From the NCBI GenBank assembly GCA_036562635.1, contig DATCJU010000040.1, forward strand, positions 1-64,000: a stretch of 64,000 nucleotides of DNA. The letters are read 5' to 3'. Positions 8,382 to 16,101 of the stretch are shown in pieces (within the stretch, counting starts at the first letter, position 1; every line of letters begins with the position of its first letter). The stretch comes from DATCJU01 sp036562635 (GTDB taxonomy: Bacteria > Actinomycetota > Actinomycetes > Mycobacteriales > Pseudonocardiaceae). Made by a program: the position numbers and the translations under genes. A model generated the notes under the pieces. The model saw only the letters and a program-made list of their open reading frames with translations, searched no databases and had not been told where the DNA came from.

Positions 8382-8890
8382 GCTTCCACCTCCCCGACGC
8401 CACCGACGCCCACGGGCCGGGGCGACGACGGAGGTGCCCCGTCACCGTCCCGCGGTCCCCCCGAGACCAACCGGTGCAGGGCGACCAGGCCCTCCAGCAG
8501 GGCCTCCGGACGGGGCGGGCAGCCGGGCACGGCGACGTGCACCGGCAGCACCTGGTCGATGCCCTTGGTGACCGAGTAGGAGTCCCAGTAGGGGCCGCCG
8601 GTGTTGGAGCAGGCGCCCACGGACAGCACGTACCGGGGCTCGGGCATCTCCCGATAGGTGGCCAGCACGGCGGGCAGCATCACGTCGGTGACGGTTCCGG
8701 ACACCACCAGCACGTGCGCCCGCTCCGGGGCGTCGGGCACCGGTTCGACACCGAGCTCCGACACCGGGTCGTCGGTACCGCCACGGCCGTGCAGCGCGGC
8801 CATCACCTCCACACCGCAGCAGGCCAGCCCGAGGTCGAGGACGGTGACCTCGTAGGTCGTTCCCCAGTCCAGGGTGAAGCGCTTGCCCAC
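8378..8890 (-). CDS. NuoB-like [4Fe-4S] (N2-type) subunit of the mini-cluster
   Basis: A 170-residue protein related to NuoB/small hydrogenase subunits. All cysteine positions for the N2 cluster are kept: GLACCGVEVM, SVGACSNTGG and VAVPGCPPRP. The main NuoB has [19 protein letters not shown] and YLPGCPPRP, so this is a clear but divergent relative. The C-terminus adds a Gly/Val/Pro tail. GTG start at 8890; no ribosome-binding site, but a TAGGCT -10 sits seven bases upstream, so the message is probably leaderless. It is the first gene of the B-C-I set. Whether these three proteins replace complex I parts or serve another oxidoreductase cannot be told from sequence. Confidence 0.83.
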   Translation of the reverse strand: MGKRFTLDWGTTYEVTVLDLGLACCGVEVMAALHGRGGTDDPVSELGVEPVPDAPERAHVLVVSGTVTDVMLPAVLATYREMPEPRYVLSVGACSNTGGPYWDSYSVTKGIDQVLPVHVAVPGCPPRPEALLEGLVALHRLVSGGPRDGDGAPPSSPRPVGVGGVGEVEA

Positions 8891-8897
8891 GTCACCG

Positions 8898-8903
8898 AGC
8901 CTA
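8898..8903 (-). promoter_or_regulatory. -10 element of leaderless NuoB-like promoter
   Basis: Minus-strand TAGGCT, seven bases before the GTG at 8890. Confidence 0.5.
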
Positions 8904-8993
8904 TGTCAGCGGTTCGGCGGGGCGTCGGGAGCGGGCCGGGTCGCGCTCGCCGCACGTCGGGCGCAGGATCGAGGGGCAGGGGAGGGAGGCGGG

Positions 8994-9236
8994 ATGCAGG
9001 ACGAGGACGTGTTCGCCAGGATTCACCAGCTCATCGACGAGGAGCACGAGCTCCGCCGCCGGGCGGTGGGTGAGAGGGCCGACCCGCGGGACGCGGCACG
9101 GCTGCAGGCGCTGGAGGCCGCCCTGGACCAGTGCTGGGACCTGCTGCGGCAACGCCGGGCACGCCGGGAGGTCGGCCAGAACCCGGACGAGGCCACCGCC
9201 CGTCCCGCCACCGAGGTGGAGGGCTACCAGCAGTGA
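8994..9236 (+). CDS. DUF2630 family small acidic protein
   Basis: An 80-residue cytoplasmic protein of helices: QDEDVFARIHQLIDEEHELR, then LQALEAALDQCWDLLRQRRA, and a short polar tail. This matches the actinobacterial DUF2630 family, of unknown function. ATG at 8994 follows a GGGAGGGAGGCGGG ribosome-binding stretch; an in-frame extension to 8874 would overlap the divergent NuoB-like gene. It is probably monocistronic. Confidence 0.82.
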   Translation: MQDEDVFARIHQLIDEEHELRRRAVGERADPRDAARLQALEAALDQCWDLLRQRRARREVGQNPDEATARPATEVEGYQQ

Positions 9237-9300
9237 GCCCGCGCCCGGAGCGGCGGGCCCCTCACCGGACGACCGGGACGGGTCCGCCGCGCGGTGCGGG

Positions 9301-10227
9301 TCAGGCGATCTCGATCACGATCTTGCCGCGGACGTGCCCCTCCTCCGAACGGCGGTGCGCGTCGGCGGCACGCTCCAGGGGGAACCGCTCGCTGATCTCC
9401 ACCCGCAGCTTCCCGTCGGCGACGAGCCGGGCGAGCTCCGCCAGCTGCTCGGGGTTGGGCCGCACGAACACGTACCGCCCGCCGAGCTCCTTGACCGCGC
9501 CCGCGTCGACGATCGAGACGACCCGGCCGGGTGTGCGCAGCACCTCGGGGGTGGTGGCGAGCGCGTCCGGACCCCGCAGGTCGACGACGGCGTCCACCCC
9601 CTCGGGGGCGAGTTCGCGGACCCGGGCGGCTAGGCCCTCGCCGTAGCGGACCGGCTCGACCCCCAGTTCCCGCAGGTAGTCGTCGTTGCGCTCACCGCAG
9701 GTGCCGATCACCCGGGCACCCCGAAGCCGGGCGAGCTGCACCGCGAAGGAGCCCACGCCACCGGCCGCCGAGTGCACGAGGACGGTGTCCCCCTCACCCA
9801 CACCGATGGCGTCGAGCGCCTGGTGGGCGGTGAGCCCGGCCAGCGGCACCGCCGCGGCGGTCACGGCGTCCAGACCCTCGGGGCGCCGGGCCAGGGTGCG
9901 GATCGGAGCGGGCACCAGCTCGGCGTAGGTGCCGTGCTGCACCTCGTCCCGGCGCACGTAACCGAGCACGGGGTCCCCGGGAGCGAACTCGGTGACGGCG
10001 GGGCCCACGGCCTCGACGACCCCGGCCACGTCCCACCCCGGCACCAGCGGGAAGTGGTGGGGGTAGGCACCGGTCAGGTAGCCCCGGCGGATCTTCCAGT
10101 CGACGGGGTTGACCGCGGCGGCCTCGGCACGGACGAGCACCATGTCCGGCCCTGTCGGCGGGGTGGGCAGTTCTTCGACGGAGAGGACTTCCGGACCGCC
10201 GAACTCGCGCAACACCACGGCTCGCAC
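9301..10227 (-). CDS. NADP-dependent zinc-free alcohol dehydrogenase / quinone oxidoreductase
   Basis: A 308-residue medium-chain dehydrogenase/reductase. N-terminal GroES-like fold (VREFGGPEVL-type opening, AVNPVDWKIRRGY, PGWDVAGVV) and a Rossmann domain with AAGGVGSFAVQLARLRGARVI, an NADP-type glycine motif near residue 155. The Cys zinc ligands of classical alcohol dehydrogenases are absent, which puts it with quinone-oxidoreductase-like reductases that reduce alpha,beta-unsaturated ketones or quinones. The start is taken at GTG 10227, nine bases after AGGAGG; a frame extension to 10245 would start inside that ribosome site. Cytoplasmic; single gene, convergent with the DUF2630 gene. Confidence 0.88.
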   Translation of the reverse strand: MRAVVLREFGGPEVLSVEELPTPPTGPDMVLVRAEAAAVNPVDWKIRRGYLTGAYPHHFPLVPGWDVAGVVEAVGPAVTEFAPGDPVLGYVRRDEVQHGTYAELVPAPIRTLARRPEGLDAVTAAAVPLAGLTAHQALDAIGVGEGDTVLVHSAAGGVGSFAVQLARLRGARVIGTCGERNDDYLRELGVEPVRYGEGLAARVRELAPEGVDAVVDLRGPDALATTPEVLRTPGRVVSIVDAGAVKELGGRYVFVRPNPEQLAELARLVADGKLRVEISERFPLERAADAHRRSEEGHVRGKIVIEIA

Positions 10228-10316
10228 AGTTGAAAACCTCCTCACGTTCGCTGCCGTCCAGCTTAGGCAGACTCCGGCCTTCCTGCCGGGCGCCGGGCGG
10301 GGTCGGCCGGAACACG

Positions 10317-10350
10317 GCAGGCCCCCGGTGCCGGAGCACCGGGGGCCTGC
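10317..10350 (-). terminator. Terminator after the dimethylargininase gene
   Basis: A perfect 15-bp G+C-rich stem, GCAGGCCCCCGGTGC with its complement, and a four-base CGGA loop. It lies between two minus-strand genes and separates their transcription. Confidence 0.85.
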
Positions 10351-10406
10351 TGCGAAGCGGTGACGTCACACCGGACACGGACCGCCCGGTGGACCGGAGA
10401 AGATCG

Positions 10407-11315
10407 TCAGTCGCGCAGCTCCATGGTGCAGCACTTGGGGCCGCCACCGGACTTGCGCAGCTCGGAGATGTCCACGAGCACCGGTTCGAACCCGCGCTCG
10501 GCGATCCGCTCCGCCAGGTGGGTGGCCTCCACCGGCAGGACGACGTGCCGCCCGTCCGAGACGCCGTTGAGACCGAGGCACCGGGCGTCGTCGTCGTTGG
10601 CGATCACCGCGTCCGGGAACAGCCGCTGCAGCACGCGTCGGGACCCCGGGGAGAACGCCTCCGGGTAGTAGGCGACCAGGGCTGGCTCGCCCCGCTCCCG
10701 GTCCCCCTCGGCGAGCACGAACAACGCGGTGTCCAGGTGGTAGTAGCGGGGGTCGACCAGCTGCAGCGACACCACGGGGACGCCCAGCACCTCCTGGGCC
10801 TCGGCGTGCGCCGCGGGGTCGGTGCGGAACCCGGTGCCGGCCAGCAGGAAGGCACCGGTCCAGGCGAAATCGCCCTCCGCCTCGTTGGTCCTGGTGGGCA
10901 TGACCACCGAGCGGTAGCCGTGCTCCAGGAACCAGCGCCGGTAGTGCTCGGCCTCCGGCGCGCGCTCGGGGGCGCGGAACTTCGCACCGAGCACCCGACC
11001 GTCGATCACGGTCCCGGAGTTGGCCGAGAACACCATGTCCGGCAGCCCGGGCTGCGGCTCGATGGTCTCCACCTGGTGACCGAGCCGCTCGTAGGTGCGC
11101 TTGAGCTCCGTCCACTGCTCGATGGCACGCTCGACGCTGACCGGCTGCTCCGGGTCCATCCAGGGGTTGATCGAGTACTCGACGGCGAAGTAGCGGGGCT
11201 CGCACATCAGGTAGCGGCGCCGTGTGGGCACTCGCACCGGCGCGGAAGGAGCTGCCACGGGGGCGGTGTGCACCGCGGTGCTCTCCCCCGGGCCAAGCGT
11301 CGACGCGGATGTCAT
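10407..11315 (-). CDS. ddaH: N(G),N(G)-dimethylarginine dimethylaminohydrolase / amidinotransferase-family hydrolase
   Basis: A 302-residue member of the guanidino-group-modifying superfamily. MCEPRYFAVEYSINPWMDP, MVFSANSGTV, RTNEAEGDFAWTGAF and YYHLDTALFVL (catalytic His) are characteristic, with the nucleophilic Cys in GGPKCCTMEL near the C-terminus. Such enzymes hydrolyse dimethylarginine, and some arginine or related substrates, to citrulline-type products. The first 30 or so residues are Ser/Pro/Ala-rich and not part of the fold. ATG 11315 has TAGATT seven bases upstream, so the message may be leaderless. Divergent from an Lrp/AsnC gene, a frequent actinobacterial pairing, usually also with ornithine aminotransferase, which is absent here. 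Confidence 0.88.
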   Translation of the reverse strand: MTSASTLGPGESTAVHTAPVAAPSAPVRVPTRRRYLMCEPRYFAVEYSINPWMDPEQPVSVERAIEQWTELKRTYERLGHQVETIEPQPGLPDMVFSANSGTVIDGRVLGAKFRAPERAPEAEHYRRWFLEHGYRSVVMPTRTNEAEGDFAWTGAFLLAGTGFRTDPAAHAEAQEVLGVPVVSLQLVDPRYYHLDTALFVLAEGDRERGEPALVAYYPEAFSPGSRRVLQRLFPDAVIANDDDARCLGLNGVSDGRHVVLPVEATHLAERIAERGFEPVLVDISELRKSGGGPKCCTMELRD

Positions 11316-11322
11316 GTTTCGA

Positions 11323-11328
11323 AATCTA
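11323..11328 (-). promoter_or_regulatory. -10 element of ddaH promoter
   Basis: Minus-strand TAGATT, seven bases before the ATG. The 66-bp divergent gap (11316-11381) is clearly A+T-richer than its surroundings and is the likely operator of the adjacent Lrp-type regulator. Confidence 0.5.
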
Positions 11329-11381
11329 AATTCCCCGAGAACCTACGTTCAACGCCGCTTCATTGCGGCAGATAGTGCAGA

Positions 11382-11840
11382 ATGTTGCGCGTGGACGCAA
11401 TTGATCAGCAGATCGTTTCGTGCCTGGTTGCCGATGCCCGGTCGAGCTACGCCGAGATCGGCGCGAAGGTCAGCCTGTCCGCACCGGCGGTGAAGCGACG
11501 GGTGGACCGGCTGCTGGACTCCGGGGTGATCCAGGGCTTCACCGCGGTGGTGGACCCCGAGGCACTCGGCTGGGGGACCGAGGCGTTCGTCGAGGTGTAC
11601 TGCCGGGGCAACAAGGCCCCGGGGGAGATCCGGGCCGGGCTGGAGCCGCTGCCCGAGGTGGTCGCGGCCTACACCGTCTCGGGGGCTGCGGACGCGATCG
11701 TCCACCTGCGCGCGGCGGACATCCACCACCTGGAGAGCGCACTGGAGCGGCTCCGGGCGGTGGACTTCGTGGAACGCACGGTCTCCACGGTGGTGCTGTC
11801 CCGACTGTTGGAACGTTCCCCCGACCCGACACAGCGCTGA
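11382..11840 (+). CDS. Lrp/AsnC family transcriptional regulator
   Basis: A 152-residue regulator with an N-terminal winged helix (DAIDQQIVSCLVADARSSY, then LSAPAVKRRVDRLLDSGVIQGFTAVV) and a C-terminal RAM domain (about 65-145) containing the ligand/oligomer region VVAAYTVSGAADAIVHLRA. Members bind amino acids and form dimers to octamers. Divergent from ddaH, so control of that gene by arginine or a related amino acid is likely (inference). ATG at 11382; a GTG at 11391 is a possible alternative. Confidence 0.9.
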   Translation: MLRVDAIDQQIVSCLVADARSSYAEIGAKVSLSAPAVKRRVDRLLDSGVIQGFTAVVDPEALGWGTEAFVEVYCRGNKAPGEIRAGLEPLPEVVAAYTVSGAADAIVHLRAADIHHLESALERLRAVDFVERTVSTVVLSRLLERSPDPTQR

Positions 11841-11919
11841 TCCGGGGTGCCGACCGGTCGGACCGGACGTGCAGGGGATCACGCGGCCCGACTCGACCGG
11901 CCTGGCAGTATCGGCAGCC

Positions 11920-12681
11920 ATGAGTGGACAAGTCCTCCTCGAACGGCGGAACGGCGTCGCGGTGATCACGGTGAGCGACCCGGACCGACGCAACGCGCTG
12001 ACCATCGACCTGTCCAGCGACCTGGCCGATGCGGTCGTGGAGTGCGAGGAGGACGAGCGCGTTCACGCGATCGTGGTGACCGGCGCCCCGCCGGCGTTCT
12101 GCGCCGGGGCCGACCTCACCACACTGGGCGAGGCGCAGGAGGAGGGCCTGCGTCGGATCTACTCGGGGTTCCTGGCGGTGGCCGCCTGCCCGCTGCCCAC
12201 GATCGCGGCGGTCGCCGGGCCCGCGGTGGGCGCCGGCCTGAACCTGGCCCTGGCCTGTGACGTCCGTCTGGCGGGACCGAACGCCCGGTTCGACGCACGT
12301 TTCCTGCAGCTGGGCATCCACCCCGGCGGCGGCATGACCTGGATGCTGCAGCGGCTCGTGGGCCCGCAGACGGCGGCGGCGATGGCCCTGTTCGGCCAGG
12401 TACTGGACGCCGAGGCCGCGGTACGCGCCGGGCTGGTCTGGCAGGCGGTCGAGGGCGGCCCCGAGGACGTGGTGGAGGCAGCCGTGTCCCTGGCCGCGGC
12501 GGCGGTGGCGGCGCCGCGCGGTCTGGTGATGACCACCAAGCGGACCATGCGCACCACCGCGACCCTGGACGAGCACCCGGCGGCGGTGGAGGCGGAGATC
12601 GTGCCGCAGCTCGCGTCCATGGAGCAGCCGGCCTTCGCCGAACGCCTGGCCGCCATGCGTCGCCGGATCAGTCGCAAGTAA
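11920..12681 (+). CDS. Enoyl-CoA hydratase/isomerase family protein
   Basis: A 253-residue crotonase-fold protein. Oxyanion-hole residues are expected in DRRNALTIDL and in the AFCAGADLTTL loop, with AGPAVGAGLNLALACDVRLA as the core motif. The usual catalytic glutamates of enoyl-CoA hydratase are not obvious at LGIHPGGGMTWML, so hydratase activity is uncertain and isomerase or other crotonase chemistry is possible. ATG at 11920 with a CAGTAT hexamer eight bases upstream. The next gene, korA, is 297 bases away behind palindromic sites. Substrate unknown. Confidence 0.82.
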   Translation: MSGQVLLERRNGVAVITVSDPDRRNALTIDLSSDLADAVVECEEDERVHAIVVTGAPPAFCAGADLTTLGEAQEEGLRRIYSGFLAVAACPLPTIAAVAGPAVGAGLNLALACDVRLAGPNARFDARFLQLGIHPGGGMTWMLQRLVGPQTAAAMALFGQVLDAEAAVRAGLVWQAVEGGPEDVVEAAVSLAAAAVAAPRGLVMTTKRTMRTTATLDEHPAAVEAEIVPQLASMEQPAFAERLAAMRRRISRK

Positions 12682-12683
12682 CC

Positions 12684-12700
12684 TGTTACCGGCGGTAACA
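12684..12700 (+). promoter_or_regulatory. 17-bp operator-like palindrome 1 upstream of korA
   Basis: TGTTACC-GGC-GGTAACA is a perfect 7+3+7 inverted repeat starting two bases after the enoyl-CoA hydratase stop. The shape is typical of TetR-family operators; no TetR gene is nearby. Confidence 0.6.
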
Positions 12701-12748
12701 TGTTTAAGCCCGCCGGGTGAAACCTGGTCGGGCGGTGTGACCCAGGCG

Positions 12749-12765
12749 TCCTGAATCGTTCAGGA
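12749..12765 (+). promoter_or_regulatory. 17-bp operator-like palindrome 2 upstream of korA
   Basis: TCCTGAA-TCG-TTCAGGA, another perfect 7+3+7 repeat with a different half-site, 48 bases after the first. A looser repeat, TGTAG...CTACA, follows at 12786-12803. Nothing else is recognised between 12682 and 12978; the korA promoter should be here. Confidence 0.55.
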
Positions 12766-12978
12766 ACGAAGGTGGGCCTTACTTTTGTAGTAGTGACGCT
12801 ACACAGGCCGGCGAGCCTGGCTGGAGGCCCGCTCGAGGGGGCGCTCGCGCACGTCGGAGCGACCCCGGCCGGACGCTACGCTCGGGAACGAGCAGGCGCC
12901 CGGTGCCCTGCCCGGGTCGGCACCGCCGTCCGGGCAGCGACGCCCGGTCGATTCTCGCGAGAGAGGGACCCCGAGCCC

Positions 12979-14891
12979 ATGACCGCAGACGTGGGGAATG
13001 CGCCGGCACTGCCCGGCAACACCGGTTCGCCCCAGCAGCGCATCGACCGCGAGGTCCGCAAGCTGGACCGGGTCGTCATCCGCTTCGCGGGCGACTCCGG
13101 TGACGGTATGCAACTGACCGGTGACCGGTTCACCTCCGAGGCAGCGGCGTTCGGCAACGACCTGGCGACGTTGCCCAACTTCCCCGCCGAGATCCGTGCC
13201 CCTGCAGGCACCCTACCCGGTGTCTCCAGCTTCCAGCTGCACTTCGCCGACTACGACATCCTCACCCCAGGTGACCGACCCGACGTCCTGGTCGCCATGA
13301 ACCCCGCCGCGCTCAAGGCGAACATCGGCGACCTGCCCAAGGGCGGCACGCTGATCGTCAACACCGACGAGTTCACCAAGCGCAACCTGGCCAAGGTCGG
13401 CTACCAGTCCAACCCCCTGGAGGACGACTCCCTCGCCGCCTACACCGTGCACAAGGTGCCGATGGCCTCCCTCACCCTGGCGGCACTGGAGCACACCGGC
13501 CTGTCCAAGAAGGACGCCGAGCGGGCCAAGAACATGTTCGCGCTCGGCCTGCTGTCCTGGATGTACCACCGCCCCACCGAGGGCACCGAGCGCTTCCTGC
13601 GGGAGAAGTTCGCCCGCAAGCCGCAGATCGCCGAGGCCAACATCCTGGCCTTCCGCGCCGGATGGAACTACGGCGAGACCACCGAGTCCTTCGCGGTGAC
13701 CTACGAGGTGGCGCCGGCCAAGCTCCCCAAGGGCGTCTACCGGCAGATCACCGGCAACACCGCCCTGGCCTACGGCATCGTCGCAGCCGGTCAGCGCTCC
13801 GGGCTGCCGGTCTTCCTGGGCAGCTACCCGATCACCCCCGCCTCGGACATCCTGCACGAGGTCGCCAAGCACAAGAACTTCGACGTCACCACGTTCCAGG
13901 CCGAGGACGAGATCGCCGGCATCGGGGCGGCCCTGGGGGCCTCCTTCGGCGGCGCCCTCGGAGTGACCACCACCTCCGGCCCCGGTATCGCCCTGAAGTC
14001 CGAGACCATCGGTCTGGCCGTGGCCCTGGAACTGCCGCTGCTGATCGTCGACGTACAGCGCGGCGGCCCGTCCACGGGTCTGCCCACCAAGACCGAACAG
14101 GCCGACCTGCTGCAGGCGATGTTCGGCCGCAACGGCGAGGCGCCGGTGCCGATCGTGGCGCCGCGCTCCCCCGCCGACTGCTTCGACGCGGTGCTCGACG
14201 CGGTGCGGATCGCCCTGACCTACCGCACCCCGGTGATGCTGCTGTCCGACGGTTACCTCGCCAACGGCTCCGAGCCCTGGCTGATCCCGGACCCCGAGCA
14301 GCTGCCGGACCTGCGCGTCGAGTTCGCCACCGAGCCCAACGCACCGGACGGATCCGGCGAGTTCTGGCCCTACCTGCGTGACCCGGAGACACTGGCCCGT
14401 CCGTGGGCGATCCCGGGCACCCCGGGACTGGAGCACCGCATCGGTGGCCTGGAGAAGGCCGACGGCAAGGGCAACATCTCCTACGACCCGGACAACCACG
14501 ACCGCATGGTCCGGTTGCGCCAGGCCAAGATCGACGGCGTCGAGGTGCCCGACGTCGAGGTCGACGACCCCACCGGGGACGCCGACGTGCTGGTCGTGGG
14601 CTGGGGCTCCACCTACGGTCCGATCGGTGCCGCCTGCCGCCGCGTGCGCCGGCTCGGCATGAAGATCGCCCACGCCCACCTGCGGCACCTCAACCCGATG
14701 CCCCGCAACCTGGGTGACGTGCTGCGCCGCTACCGGCGGGTGGTGGTCCCGGAGATGAACCTCGGCCAGCTCGCCCTGCTGCTGCGGGCGCGTTACCTGG
14801 TCGACGTGGTCAGCCACACCAAGGTCGCCGGCCTGCCCTTCAAGGCCGAGGAGCTGGAAGGCGTGTTCATCGACATCATCAAGGGGGCGCA

Positions 14892-14895
<4 letters not shown>
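12979..14895 (+). CDS. korA: 2-oxoacid:ferredoxin oxidoreductase, fused gamma-alpha subunit
   Basis: A 638-residue KorA. The N-terminal gamma domain (about 30-215: VIRFAGDSGDGMQLTGDRFT, LPNFPAEIRAPAGTLPGVSS) is fused to the alpha pyrimidine-binding domain (about 240 onwards: GNTALAYGIVAAGQRSG, SYPITPASDILHEVAKHK, TTTSGPGIALKSE), the fusion being usual in actinobacteria. With KorB it oxidises 2-oxoglutarate + CoA to succinyl-CoA + CO2 with ferredoxin as acceptor. In mycobacteria this enzyme supports a CO2-dependent TCA cycle. ATG 12979 follows GAGAGAGGGA; the long in-frame extension to 12772 lacks family similarity. korB starts in the last codons (GTGA overlap). Confidence 0.95.
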
Positions 14896-15956
<1,061 letters not shown>

Positions 15957-15974
15957 CCGACGTCACGTCCCGAC

Positions 15975-16021
15975 CACGAAGGGGCGGGGTCGACCCGCAA
16001 GGTCGACCCCGTCCCTTCGTG
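15975..16021. terminator. Terminator between korB and the sunset-domain gene
   Basis: A long stem, CACGAAGGG(G)CGGGGTCGACC pairing with its complement, with one mismatch and a CGCAA loop. The two flanking genes converge on it, and it can serve both. Confidence 0.85.
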
Positions 16022-16101
16022 TCGTCGTCCTCCCAAACCTGCGGGAACCGCGACACCCGGCCCCGGTCCCGCCCGCACCGGACGGGACCGGCACCCGAGG
16101 G

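Noticed and set aside
12772..12978. Upstream extension of korA to 12772
   Set aside because: It would add 69 residues without family similarity and cover an inverted repeat; the ATG at 12979 has a ribosome site and gives the usual length.
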